Shown here piece after piece: positions 15,344-23,971 of a stretch of 52,540 nt of DNA. The stretch covers positions 1 through 52,540 of the forward strand of contig JAJRYT010000100.1 of assembly GCA_024275635.1 (NCBI GenBank), written 5' to 3'. Both the position numbers and the translations under genes were made by a program. Numbering within the stretch: position 1 is the stretch's first letter; every line of letters begins with the position of its first letter. Under the pieces are notes generated by a model. The model made no database searches. It was not told the DNA's origin and was given only the letters and a program-made list of their open reading frames with translations. The DNA comes from Chloroflexota bacterium (lineage in GTDB: Bacteria; Chloroflexota; Anaerolineae; Promineifilales; Promineifilaceae).

Positions 15344-16120
15344 CTATGGCACGGTGAACGTGGCCTGGATGTTGCCTTCTGCGTCTTGGAGGGTGACTTG
15401 CTCGCCTGGTTCCCATACCGGGGTTTCCAACCCCCAATATTGGTCAGCAGGACCGTTTTGCCCGGTTTCGGTATGTACCTGGATGGCTGCGCCATCGCCA
15501 AACAGGGTAACTTGTCCAAATGTGTAAACGTGTCCTCCAGTATCCAGCAGTTCCCAACCAAGCAGGGCAATCTAGCTGCTGCCGGAGTTGGCGATTTGGA
15601 CGACCTCTTCGGTTAAGACGCCAGGGCCGGTCACGGCCGTTATCGCCACATTTACCTCGCCCCCAACCGCCAGTTCCTCAGTGGGAATAGGGCTGGGCAG
15701 GATATTTGTGATGGGCGTTTCTGTTGGCAGCGGCGTTTCTGTTGGCAGGCCGCCCACCGGAACGATCAATTCCTGCCCCACCGCCAAAATATTGGCGTCT
15801 GTTATGCCGTTCACTGTCATGATGTCATCCAGGGAAACGTCATAAAATTCACTGATACTGCCCAGCGTTTCCCCGGCTCGAACGACATGCGTCAATGGCT
15901 GGTCGTCTGGCTTCTCCTCTAGTTCAGGGGTGTTGACAACAGCGGCGGCGCTGTTGGAGGCATTGGTTGGGAGGGAAAGGGTGGGGGTAACGGCCGTTTC
16001 TCCCAGCGCAGCCGACTGTCCTGCATCCCGATTATCCCACCAATACAAAATCGCCAGCATAGTAACGGCCGATACCACGACATTAAGCAGCAAAAAGGGC
16101 AACATGCGACGAAAAGACAT
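15344..16120 (-). pseudogene. Membrane-anchored LysM / lamin-tail domain protein with in-frame TAG
   Basis: The start is ATG at 16120 with AGGAG upstream. A TM helix (~6-27) is followed by a linker, a LysM domain (~80-125, HVVRAGETLGSISEFYDVS), a Pro/Thr linker, then the first strand of a lamin-tail domain (VVQIANSGSS) where TAG (15574-15572, codon 183) stops translation. The same frame continues for 75 codons with an unmistakable lamin-tail domain (ALLGWELLDTGGHVYTFG, DQYWGLETPVWEPGEQV) to TAG at 15346-15344. The extracellular protein would bind glycan through LysM. Without readthrough the lamin-tail domain is lost. It could be decay, a sequence error or amber readthrough. Confidence 0.75.
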
Positions 16121-16266
16121 AATTATCTCCTGGGCGTATTGTTGATATTGTACATCACAGATCATGCCCCGCAAGGTTTAGACTCACCTGGACAACCGGC
16201 GCAAATGGTAGACAATATCCCTGAGAAAATATTATACGGGATGCTGGCGTCTTTGATTCGTACTCT

Positions 16267-16400
16267 GGTAATTGGGTAATTAGTAACGGGAGTCTAGCGA
16301 ATTTTCAAAGCCTCTCTGGCGCGAAGGGTGATTTTGAAAATCGCGCCACATTGGAAAATTCAAAAAGCGCCAGCGTCCAATTAATAATTACCCAATTATT
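16267..16400. repeat. Large nested inverted repeat upstream of glgA
   Basis: The outer arms 16267-16286 and 16381-16400 (TAATTGGGTAATTA core) are complementary at most of 20 positions. Inside are further complementary pairs (GAATTTTC/GAAAATTC and GGCGCGA/TCGCGCC). The element ends just before the glgA ribosome-binding site, so a transcript could fold into a long hairpin. The rest of 16121-16413 shows no gene. Confidence 0.65.
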
Positions 16401-16413
16401 CTCAGGTGGACTT

Positions 16414-17850
16414 ATGGCTCAATCCTTGAAAATATTGTTTCTGAGTGCAGAAGTGACCCCCTTTGCCAAAACAGGCGGTCTGGGCGACGTTAGCGGCTCT
16501 CTGCCCATTGCGTTACGTGCGATGGGACACGATGTGCGCGTTATTATGCCCGCTTACCAAAACATCGAATCTGGCTACCCCGGCGTCGAACCTATCCCGG
16601 TACGGTTGGATGTGCCGGTTAATTTTGGCGATATTCCCACCGGAGTTTTTCAAGGAACCCTGCCCAACAGCGATGTGCCCATTTATTTCATCGCCGAATG
16701 GCATCTGTTCAACCGGCCCGACCTGTATGGCTACTGGGATGATCCTTACCGGTTTGCTTTTTTCGGCCGGGCGGCGCTGGCATTAACGGCCGTTCTCGAC
16801 TGGCGGCCCGATGTGGTTCATGCTCATGATTGGCACGCTGCTCCGGCCATCACCTGGCTGGCAACGGCCGGGCAAAGTCACCCGCATTTCCAGGGGATCC
16901 CTACCGTCTTTACCATTCACAATCTGGCCCACCAGGGCAAAGTAAGCTGGGAAATTTTCGATTACCTGGGCATCCAAACGCATTCATTGGTCGAAGAAGC
17001 GTATGGCGAGGTCAACTTTATGGCGCGGGGCATTTACCACGCCTCGATTGTGAACACGGTCAGCCCCACCTATGCCCGCGAGATTACCACCTCCGATGGC
17101 GGGGCCGGGCTGGATGGCCTGCTGCGCCACCGGCAATATGATTTGCATGGGATTCTGAATGGGCTGGATTACGATGTGTGGAATCCAGCGACGGACCGGC
17201 GGCTGGCAGCGAATTATGACGTGGATGATATGAACGGCCGTCGCCACAACCGCCATATCCTGCAAGAAAAAGCCAACCTGCCCCTGCGCGACGACATTCC
17301 CCTGGTCGCCATGATTTCCCGACTAGACTGGCAAAAGGGATTAGACATTACCGGCCGCGTTATCCACCTGCTCATGAACAATTTTGCCGGCGACGCTCAA
17401 TTTATCGTCCTGGGAACTGGCGAGCGCCATTACGAGCAGATGTTTGCCCGCCTGGCCAGCTATCATTCAGGCAAAATGGCCGCCTTTCTGGATTACAATG
17501 CCGGGTTTGCACCCATGGTTTATGCCGGGAGCGACTTGTTCCTCATGCCGTCGCTGTTCGAGCCATGCGGATTGGGCCAACTGATTGCCATGCGCTATGG
17601 CAGTGTGCCGGTGGTACGGGCCACCGGCGGTCTGGCCGATACGGTACAGGAGGGCATTACCGGCTTCACCTTCAACCATTACAGTGAAGATGCGTTTTGG
17701 CACGCCTTGCAGGGAGCCATTCACATTTACTATACGGATAAGGAAAGCTGGCATGTCATCCAGCATAACGGCATGACGGCCGATTTCTCCTGGCAGCGGT
17801 CCGCACAGGGGTACCGACAGCTTTACGAATGGGCAGTGGCTAAAAAGTAA
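16414..17850 (+). CDS. glgA: Glycogen synthase (ADP-glucose type, GT5)
   Basis: 478 residues, normal for bacterial GlgA. It transfers glucose from ADP-glucose to growing alpha-1,4-glucan. The ATG at 16414 was preferred over an in-frame start at 16351 because it follows AGGTGG and begins the conserved LKILFLSAEVTPFAKTGG. Further signatures are KTGGLGDVSG (ADP-glucose binding loop), HAHDWHAAP, SRLDWQKGLD, MPSLFEPCGLGQL and the closing RATGGLADTV. It is cytoplasmic and no other glycogen gene is adjacent. Two ACGGCCGT copies are in frame. Confidence 0.96.
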   Translation: MAQSLKILFLSAEVTPFAKTGGLGDVSGSLPIALRAMGHDVRVIMPAYQNIESGYPGVEPIPVRLDVPVNFGDIPTGVFQGTLPNSDVPIYFIAEWHLFNRPDLYGYWDDPYRFAFFGRAALALTAVLDWRPDVVHAHDWHAAPAITWLATAGQSHPHFQGIPTVFTIHNLAHQGKVSWEIFDYLGIQTHSLVEEAYGEVNFMARGIYHASIVNTVSPTYAREITTSDGGAGLDGLLRHRQYDLHGILNGLDYDVWNPATDRRLAANYDVDDMNGRRHNRHILQEKANLPLRDDIPLVAMISRLDWQKGLDITGRVIHLLMNNFAGDAQFIVLGTGERHYEQMFARLASYHSGKMAAFLDYNAGFAPMVYAGSDLFLMPSLFEPCGLGQLIAMRYGSVPVVRATGGLADTVQEGITGFTFNHYSEDAFWHALQGAIHIYYTDKESWHVIQHNGMTADFSWQRSAQGYRQLYEWAVAKK

Positions 17851-17907
17851 GCAAGGTTATAAGGCGTTGGATGCTCGCCACCTTGTCCCTTGGCCGCTTT
17901 TCCGAAT

Positions 17908-17936
17908 TTGACATCTGCCTTCCCCTATGAGAAAAT
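17908..17936 (+). promoter_or_regulatory. Candidate tRNA promoter
   Basis: TTGACA at 17908-17913 is followed 17 bases later by GAAAAT (17931-17936), about 13 bases before the tRNA. The -35 is perfect and the -10 is weak. Confidence 0.45.
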
Positions 17937-17949
17937 CCTTTGCTGCCAT

Positions 17950-18021
17950 GCCCCTGTAGCTCAGAGGATAGAGCGTCGGCCTCCGAAGCCGGAAGCCCAG
18001 GTTCGAGTCCTGGCAGGGGCA
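17950..18021 (+). tRNA. tRNA-Arg (anticodon CCG)
   Basis: This is a complete cloverleaf of 72 bases. Acceptor GCCCCTG pairs with CAGGGGC; the D stem is GCTC/GAGC; the anticodon stem TCGGC/GCCGG encloses loop CTCCGAA with anticodon CCG, reading CGG. The T arm is CCAGG-TTCGAGT-CCTGG. The discriminator is A and CCA is not encoded. Confidence 0.95.
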
Positions 18022-18024
18022 TAT

Positions 18025-18052
18025 AAAAAACCGGCCAAATGGCCGGTTTTTT
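18025..18052. terminator. Bidirectional intrinsic terminator
   Basis: AAAAAACCGGCC (18025-18036) pairs with GGCCGGTTTTTT (18041-18052) around AAAT, giving a GC stem with T-runs in both directions. It ends the tRNA transcript rightward and the pilin cassette leftward. Confidence 0.92.
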
Positions 18053-18060
18053 ATGTCTGT

Positions 18061-18513
18061 TTACGATGGTGGGAGCATGGGTGTTGGGGGAAGTGGGATT
18101 TCGGTCGGTTCAGGTAAAATGGGCGATTCCTCGATGGGTAAAGGAATGTTCGGTTCGGCGGGGAAAATACCCGGTGTTGGCGGCGGCGGCAGGGACGGAG
18201 CTTCGAAAGTTGGCAGCGGAAGTTCGGTCGCGGTTAACCCAACAATTTCAGCGGAGTTGGTATAGGACGCCAATGGTTTGCTCACCTGGATAACCAGGGC
18301 GATGATCACGAACAACAAGACGCTCCCGGCCAATCCCATACCTGAAAGGTAAGCCCATCGCGGCACGCGCCCACCCATACGCACCTCGCGTCCGACTTTG
18401 GGCGGATTATGATCCAATGCCGGCGTTACCGGCGCTTCGTCCAGATAGTCATCGCGCAGGTCTGATACCAGATTATCAAGCATGTTTTTTTCGTTTTGCG
18501 GTTGATTGGTCAT
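18061..18513 (-). CDS. Small Pro-rich single-TM protein, partner of the pilin-repeat gene (copy B)
   Basis: 150 residues. A cytoplasmic acidic N-terminus (LDNLVSDLRDDYLDE, ~11-25), a basic KVGREVRMGGR stretch, one TM helix (~53-78) and an outer Pro/Thr/Glu-rich tail ending in repeated LPPTP words. It has the same order and similar sequence to the gene at 20338-20763 (LSALREAY, PKVGREL, TM, Pro-rich tail), so the two are paralogues. Each lies just downstream of a prepilin-repeat gene. The function is unknown; a partner or anchor of the pilin-like protein is the simplest reading. Confidence 0.75.
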   Translation of the reverse strand: MTNQPQNEKNMLDNLVSDLRDDYLDEAPVTPALDHNPPKVGREVRMGGRVPRWAYLSGMGLAGSVLLFVIIALVIQVSKPLASYTNSAEIVGLTATELPLPTFEAPSLPPPPTPGIFPAEPNIPLPIEESPILPEPTEIPLPPTPMLPPS

Positions 18514-18555
18514 TGCGATTTTCCCGTCTCGTTTACTGATTGTAAAGTCAGGTAT

Positions 18556-18652
18556 CCTCCCGGAGGTTTACGAGATTACTAAGACCTACGAGGTTTCGAC
18601 AGTGGTAAATCAGGCGGATAACACGTTAAAACCGCGCAGGTCTCCAGAAAGG
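18556..18652. repeat. Palindromic repeat element, copy 1
   Basis: It contains three linked motifs: CCTCCCGGAGGTT (18556-18568), AGACCTACGAGGTTT (18582-18596) and a 25-base block at 18628-18652. The minus strand of the 25-base block matches 32503-32527 with three differences. Blocks two and three can pair as a hairpin. It fills the gap between the pilin-repeat gene and its small partner. Confidence 0.75.
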
Positions 18653-18660
18653 CTCAGTAG

Positions 18661-20316
18661 TTACTTTGTCTGAATGGTTATAAGTTCCGTGTCGGGTATG
18701 ATGAAAACGGCCGTCCAGTATTGTTGGCCCTTATAATCGGCGCGGAACATAAAGTTACCTGGAGGTAGATCCATCTCGACTTTACCTTTTTTATCGGTGC
18801 GGCCGTAAACACCTGTATATTGTTTTTTGGCATTGAACGCATAAACATTCACCCCCTCGATTTCCTCCCCTTCCTCGTCTACCACCTGAACTGTAAACTC
18901 GGTTTGTTCTATTTCTATCACCGCTTTTTCATCGTCAGGCGCATTGACCTGGTCTGACCAATATTGGTAACCGCGATAATCGGCGCGGAAGAAGAATTTA
19001 CCTTCAGGAATATCGAACTGCAGCTTACCGTCATCATCGGTATTGCCGTAAAGACCAACATATTGCTTCTTGTCGTTAAAAGCATAGACACGCACATCTT
19101 CAAGACCTTCACCGTCAGCATCAACAACCTTGACGGTCATGGAGCGTTGTTCCGTCTCGATTTCTACATCATCATCATGGGGTGTTTCCACCTGCTCTGA
19201 CCAATATTGCTGACCACGATAATCAGCGCGGAAAGTGAAGCTGCCATCGGGTATATCTAACGCCAGTTTGCCGTCTGCGTTCGTGTTGCCATAGATACCG
19301 GCGTATTGTTTTTTGGCGTTAAAGGCGTAAACACGCACATTATTGAGGCCATCCCCAGACGCATCAACAACTTTAACAGTAAAGAGGCGCTGCCCTGTTT
19401 CGACAACGGCCGTATCCTCTTTAGGTGTATTTGCCTGGTCTGACCAATATTGCTGACCGCGATAATCAGCCCGAAAGGTGAAGCTGCCTGTGGGGATGTT
19501 TAGCTGAAGGTTGCCTTCAGTATCGGTGTTGCCATGAAGACTAACATACTGTTTTTGGGCGTTAAAGGCGTAGACGCGCACGTCATTGAGACCATTGCCC
19601 TGAGCGTCTACAACCTGAACCGTAAAGGGCCGCTCTCCTGTTTCGACAACGGCCGTATTCTCTTTAGGCGTATCTGCCTGGTCTGACCAGTATTGGTGCC
19701 CGCGATAATCGGCTCGAAAGGTGAAACTGCCATCCGGTAAATCCATTTGCAGACTGCCGGCCGAATCGGTATTACCGTAGAGGCCGACGTATTGTTTTTG
19801 GGCATTGAAGGCATAAAGGCGCACATTTTCTATGCCTGTTCCAACATCATCTATGACCCGAATAGTGAATGACCGCTGCCCAGTTTGAATGACAGCCTGT
19901 CGTTGGTTAGGCCAGGCGACAAGTGCAGACCTGTACTGATGGCCGCGATAATTCGTTAAAAACTGATAATCACCATCAGACCATTCATCAAAAATCAGAT
20001 CGCCGCTTTCGTTAGTCGTGCCTGTTTGACCAATATACCAACCCTTTCCATTCAACCCATAAACACGCACATTAGCAATCCCCTTACCGGCCTGATCAAT
20101 AACATGCACAACCATTTTGTCTGAAGGGATATCTTCTGGATTGAACCCAGCATTGACCTTGCTAAAAGCAGCGCTCAAATTTGTGCCCATCAAGGTTAAC
20201 GCGATGATGGCGCTCAAGGCGACTAAAATCAGAATCAACGCATAATCTACTAAAGCCTGGCCTTGTTCGAGCCGCGTTTTGCTTTTTATCGGGGGTAATT
20301 TGGTAATACGATTCAT
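18661..20316 (-). CDS. Flp-type prepilin fused to six beta-sandwich repeats (copy B)
   Basis: 551 residues. A basic leader ends in GQALVDYALILILV, the G|Q prepilin-peptidase site of Flp/Tad pilins followed by the hydrophobic assembly helix (~20-50). Asp stands at mature position 5 where Glu is usual, with Tyr at 6. Then come six repeats of ~82 residues (~68-551), each running V.VVDA.G.GL..VRVYAFN, K.Y.G.YG.TD..G, and FRADYRGQQYWS; they look like carboxypeptidase-regulatory/Cna-B-type sandwiches. The normal Flp pilin is ~60 residues, so this would be a pilin or pseudopilin displaying a long stalk. The downstream gene at 18513 is its probable partner. No tad secretion genes lie in the window. 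Confidence 0.85.
   Translation of the reverse strand: MNRITKLPPIKSKTRLEQGQALVDYALILILVALSAIIALTLMGTNLSAAFSKVNAGFNPEDIPSDKMVVHVIDQAGKGIANVRVYGLNGKGWYIGQTGTTNESGDLIFDEWSDGDYQFLTNYRGHQYRSALVAWPNQRQAVIQTGQRSFTIRVIDDVGTGIENVRLYAFNAQKQYVGLYGNTDSAGSLQMDLPDGSFTFRADYRGHQYWSDQADTPKENTAVVETGERPFTVQVVDAQGNGLNDVRVYAFNAQKQYVSLHGNTDTEGNLQLNIPTGSFTFRADYRGQQYWSDQANTPKEDTAVVETGQRLFTVKVVDASGDGLNNVRVYAFNAKKQYAGIYGNTNADGKLALDIPDGSFTFRADYRGQQYWSEQVETPHDDDVEIETEQRSMTVKVVDADGEGLEDVRVYAFNDKKQYVGLYGNTDDDGKLQFDIPEGKFFFRADYRGYQYWSDQVNAPDDEKAVIEIEQTEFTVQVVDEEGEEIEGVNVYAFNAKKQYTGVYGRTDKKGKVEMDLPPGNFMFRADYKGQQYWTAVFIIPDTELITIQTK
18715..20110 (-). repeat. ~246-bp coding tandem repeat of the pilin tail
   Basis: DNA-level repeats are evident, for example the near-identical TATTGGTAACCGCGATAATC-type words at about 18963, 19204, 19449 and 19691, spaced close to 243-246 bp. 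Higher similarity between central units suggests ongoing expansion or gene conversion. Confidence 0.75.
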
Positions 20317-20337
20317 GCTTTCACTACTCTCTCAGGT

Positions 20338-20763
20338 CTAATCCGGGCCGGGGCTGTCTAACGAAATGGGCGGCGTTGGCCAGGGTGTCGGCTCCAATGG
20401 AGGAAGGATGGTTTCATCGGGCAGGGGCGGTTCGACGGGGAGTGGAGGGGCTGGCAGGATGGAATCGGCAGGAGCGGAAACGGCCGTTTCCGCCGCCACA
20501 TCTACCGTCCTCACTTCCGACCGTGACTGTATGGTAAAAAGGAAAACAGCGACGACCAACATGCCCACAGCTATCCCCCCCATCAGGATAGATACCAAAC
20601 GTGGGAATCGGCGTGTTTTGAGTTCCCGGCCGACTTTAGGTTCAGGCTGTGCCTCCAGAGAGAGATGGTCCGCCGACTGTTCATATGCCTCGCGCAATGC
20701 GGACAGGGCGCCATCAAGAAGTTCTTCTTGTTCTCGCGGTGTTTCCGAATCCATATTTGTCAT
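20338..20763 (-). CDS. Small Pro-rich single-TM protein, partner of the pilin-repeat gene (copy A)
   Basis: 141 residues from the ATG at 20763, which follows GAGGA; the frame could open earlier at 20835 but that would overlap the upstream gene. An acidic helical N-terminus (LLDGALSALREAYEQSADH), a KVGRELKTRR basic stretch, a TM helix and a Pro-rich outer tail (PLPVEPPLPDE) follow. It is a paralogue of 18061-18513. It lies between the two pilin-repeat genes, 11 bases after copy A, so the order is pilin A, partner A, pilin B, partner B. A GGAAACGGCCGTTTCC palindrome encodes part of the TM-proximal linker. Confidence 0.75.
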   Translation of the reverse strand: MTNMDSETPREQEELLDGALSALREAYEQSADHLSLEAQPEPKVGRELKTRRFPRLVSILMGGIAVGMLVVAVFLFTIQSRSEVRTVDVAAETAVSAPADSILPAPPLPVEPPLPDETILPPLEPTPWPTPPISLDSPGPD

Positions 20764-20774
20764 GCGACGCTTCC

Positions 20775-21980
20775 TCATTTGCTCACGGTGACGTTGGCGC
20801 TGGTTGTTGGCGGACTGCTGATAACGCCCGACCAAAAAGCTGTGCCGTGATAATCGGCTCTGAACTTGTAACTACCCTCCGGGATGTTGAATACGACCTG
20901 GCCTTGTTTATTGGTTTCTCGGCTCAAGCCAATGTACTGACCGTTGCCGGTATAGACGTGTACGCGCACATTTTTGGCGGCCTTGCCGTTATTATCGGTA
21001 ATGGTTACGGTAAACGGCCGTTCACCCGTGCTAATGTCCACCGAATCGGTCCCCGGCGCATTGACGACCGCCGACCAGTAGTCACTGCCGCGGTAGTAAA
21101 CCCTAAACTTGTAATCACCGGCGGGGACGTTGAATTGGACACGGCCGTTTTTATCCGTTTTTCCGTAAATCCCCGTGTATGACCCTTGTTCTGTGTAGCC
21201 GTAGACGTAAAGATTTTTCACTTTCACGCGGTCTCCCTGGGCATTGACAAGGGTCACAGCCAACGGGTGTTCCTGAAGATCAATCGTCGTTGAATTTTGC
21301 GCGGGGGAATTTACGGTCGGGGACCAATACCAATGTCTGCCTTTATAAGCGCGGAATTTGTAATCGCCATCGGACACATCCAGGGTAACGACGCCGCTTG
21401 TATCGGTACGGCCGTATACCCCCATCCAATAGCGTTCATTCGCCGTATACGCATACACGTAAACATTGCTAACACCCCGCCCATGACTATCAACTACCTT
21501 GACCACAATCTGCTGAACGTGCATCTTGATCATGGCCCGGTTTTGTCGGGGGAGTGTGACACTATTCGACCAATAGTAATGCGGGCTTTTATAAGTCAGA
21601 AACTGATATGTTCCATTGGTCATATCCTCAAAAACGGCAGCCCCCTCGCCGTCCGTTTGTTTACTCAAACCCGCCCAACGGCCGCTGTCATCAAAGGCAT
21701 ACACCCACATACCAGATGCCCTGCGCCCTTGTTCGTCAAACACACTTACTTCAATAGTTCCTGGCGGCAAATCGCTGTCCAAAGCCGCAATAGATTGGAC
21801 GATGCGACCAAATGCGCCGCTTAAACTCGTACCCAATATTGCCAGAGATAACGTTACACCGGCCGCTACCACTGCTAAAATGAGTACATATTCCGTCACA
21901 CTCTGGCCCCGGTTTGGTTGGCGCTTTCGGCAACGTTTTCCAGATACTACCCCGTTATCTTGTTTCGCTGAGTCATTCAT
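20775..21980 (-). CDS. Flp-type prepilin fused to four beta-sandwich repeats (copy A)
   Basis: About 401 residues from ATG 21980; in-frame GTG/ATG at 22007/22004 are alternatives with poor spacing. A basic leader with KRCRKRQ ends in RGQSVTEYVLILAVV, a canonical Flp prepilin site (G|Q, Glu+5, Tyr+6) and helix. Four ~85-residue repeats follow, of the same kind as copy B but more diverged (VYVYAYTANER.WMGVYGRTD, DYKFRAYKGRHWYWS). Aromatic YWS closes each unit. The leader would be cleaved by a prepilin peptidase (not in the window), leaving the helix in the membrane or fibre. It is the first gene of the duplicated cassette. Confidence 0.85.
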   Translation of the reverse strand: MNDSAKQDNGVVSGKRCRKRQPNRGQSVTEYVLILAVVAAGVTLSLAILGTSLSGAFGRIVQSIAALDSDLPPGTIEVSVFDEQGRRASGMWVYAFDDSGRWAGLSKQTDGEGAAVFEDMTNGTYQFLTYKSPHYYWSNSVTLPRQNRAMIKMHVQQIVVKVVDSHGRGVSNVYVYAYTANERYWMGVYGRTDTSGVVTLDVSDGDYKFRAYKGRHWYWSPTVNSPAQNSTTIDLQEHPLAVTLVNAQGDRVKVKNLYVYGYTEQGSYTGIYGKTDKNGRVQFNVPAGDYKFRVYYRGSDYWSAVVNAPGTDSVDISTGERPFTVTITDNNGKAAKNVRVHVYTGNGQYIGLSRETNKQGQVVFNIPEGSYKFRADYHGTAFWSGVISSPPTTSANVTVSK

Positions 21981-22224
21981 GTCTCGACCCGAATATGAAA
22001 ACATCACCTTCTTTAAGATAACTACAAGGTGGCACTACATTCACTGTAACAACTATAACATGGGGGGTATATTTGAAGCTTTAGGAATTTTCGGCCATTA
22101 AGCAGGCAACATATCCAATTAGAATAGCGCGTTGGTCATGTAAAGGGAAAAGGATGATGAACTGAAGGTTCGTGTTGTCTTGACAGTTTTAGAATTGCCG
22201 CGCGAACTAACAGAAATAAATGCT

Positions 22225-23733
22225 TTATTGACCGTACACCAATGTATTTGGGAAGAAAGCGTACCAGCCAAACCAATAGGCCAGGTGCCCGCCGAGACGG
22301 GGAGCTATCTGGCCCTCAGGGCCAACAAGCGCATCCTCAGTGACCTGCCACGTGTTCCCGGCTGCATCAATCACGGTCTGGCCGCTGCGGCTCAGCGTAA
22401 AAACTTCATCGCCCCGATCGTAGGCCCGCACTTCACCCCCGACGCTGTAAATTACTTCACCAGCAAATCGGTTATCTCCATTGACCCAAAGCGATCCGCC
22501 TGGGGCAATCAAAACCACATTGGTTGAGCTTAATATATCATTAACGATTTGTTCTTCGGTCAGGAGAGCAATCGGGTACGCTTTCGGGACGCCATCCAAA
22601 CGGATGACGTAAACTTGGTCTTTTGTATCAAGAATATCGCTGCGCTGGGCAACAGGGAACATTGTCTCATCAGAAGCAAAGTAATTACCATAAGCAGCGC
22701 CCGGTGTGTAATTGCGCGAGTAGCCTGTGTTAATGTCCAAGACCAGGGTATCTTGGTGTTGTGATTGCCATTCCTCCCAGGTTGTTAGAACAACCGGCAA
22801 AATGTCTAGCATGACATCGCTGTCAACCAGTTCTCCCAGCGCCGGCTGGCCGGTAAGCTGGTTCCAGAGGGTTCGGGTCTGGCGATCATACATGAGCTTG
22901 TTGCTGCGGAAGAGGAAGCCGGAGGAGCCAAAAGTATACGTTTGCCCGTTGAAACGGCCGTCATAAGCAATTGCCGCACCACACAAGGTACAGTAGGCAA
23001 GCGACACCGGCACACCGCCCACTATATCGTTAGCCATTTCATGCCAATCCATAATACGTAAGGGGTAAGCTCGAGATTCGCCGTTAATGAAAAGACCAAA
23101 AACTACATCTTCCGGGTCCAAATAAGCGGCGTCAATCGCGGGCAACATGGCCGGATTATCCAGGGCCGGGATACCATCTATGCGCACCCCGCCCCACTGG
23201 ATTTCTTCAATACGGATACGAGAAGCGTGCTGGTCTTGCAGGAATTCACCAAAACCGGGATCAATGACGGCCAACAAACGGCCTTTCCAACCGGTAAAGC
23301 CGGGCGGCGGCGATAGGTCGGTGCGGCCATACCATTCAACCCAGGCAGGCCAGTCAGGGCCAAAGGTTTGTCCGCTCAAATCTTCCAGGACGCCAGCGTA
23401 ACGTTCCAGTCCAAGGTTATTTACCAAGCCCAGCTGCCGCCCGCGCAGCAGTTCGATAAAAACGGCAATGAAGCACTGGTCGTTGGCGGCCAGGATGCGT
23501 TCAATGGCCGTTTCAGCAGCAACGGCCGTACTTTGTCTAAGTATATCCATGAGTTCTGTGGCTTCGGCGTCAGGGATAGCCGCTGTGCTGGTTGGGCGGT
23601 TGACGGGGGTAACGGCCGTCTTAACCGGGAATACTGTTACTGTCGGTTGTATTGTCACGGCTCGCGGCTGTGTAAACAGCATGGCCCCTATCAGAATAAG
23701 GACAATAATCGCTATCAGACCGTAAATTTTCAT
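22225..23733 (-). CDS. DUF3179 domain protein, membrane-anchored
   Basis: 502 residues with an N-terminal signal anchor (~5-22, IAIIVLILIGAMLF). A ~100-residue helical segment follows, then a DUF3179 domain from ~160 to the end. Landmarks are ESRAYPLRIMDWHEMANDIVGG, VSLAYCTLCGAAIAYDG (CxxC), TFGSSGFLFRSNKLMYDR, LWNQLTGQPALG and KAYPIALL. The biochemical role of DUF3179 is unknown to me; the domain acts outside the membrane here. Two ACGGCCGT copies fall in the linker after the TM helix. It appears monocistronic. Confidence 0.9.
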   Translation of the reverse strand: MKIYGLIAIIVLILIGAMLFTQPRAVTIQPTVTVFPVKTAVTPVNRPTSTAAIPDAEATELMDILRQSTAVAAETAIERILAANDQCFIAVFIELLRGRQLGLVNNLGLERYAGVLEDLSGQTFGPDWPAWVEWYGRTDLSPPPGFTGWKGRLLAVIDPGFGEFLQDQHASRIRIEEIQWGGVRIDGIPALDNPAMLPAIDAAYLDPEDVVFGLFINGESRAYPLRIMDWHEMANDIVGGVPVSLAYCTLCGAAIAYDGRFNGQTYTFGSSGFLFRSNKLMYDRQTRTLWNQLTGQPALGELVDSDVMLDILPVVLTTWEEWQSQHQDTLVLDINTGYSRNYTPGAAYGNYFASDETMFPVAQRSDILDTKDQVYVIRLDGVPKAYPIALLTEEQIVNDILSSTNVVLIAPGGSLWVNGDNRFAGEVIYSVGGEVRAYDRGDEVFTLSRSGQTVIDAAGNTWQVTEDALVGPEGQIAPRLGGHLAYWFGWYAFFPNTLVYGQ

Positions 23734-23971
23734 CAGTTATCGCCTCCCAAAATACCTTTGAGGCAGTATAGCAGGAGGTAGGTTGGAAGCGGCCGTTAAT
23801 AACCAACGTGTAATAATTCCATAAGAAAATATCGGTTTGAAAACAAGAAAAGGCCATGTTGGCAGCAAGATATCAAGCATAAAACCTTATCCAATATCAA
23901 TCATATAACCGGCATCATTGCCAATCAGTCAAAAACAATGATAATTGTAGCTATTCTATGGAGGTGGAAAA
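23734..23971. other. Divergent intergenic region
   Basis: These 238 bases between two divergent genes are AT-rich toward the right. I see no gene, hairpin or convincing promoter pair. A GGAGG ribosome-binding site for the rightward gene lies at 23960-23964. Confidence 0.4.

Noticed and set aside
15043..16120. Genome-wide reassignment of TAG to an amino acid
   Set aside because: dnaE, marR and the Coa1-like gene end normally in TAG, and the Coa1-like TAG directly abuts the nitrilase ATG, so TAG is a real stop here.
18715..20110. CRISPR-like array
   Set aside because: The ~246-bp periodic repeats are protein-coding repeats in frame; no short direct repeats with spacers occur anywhere in the window.
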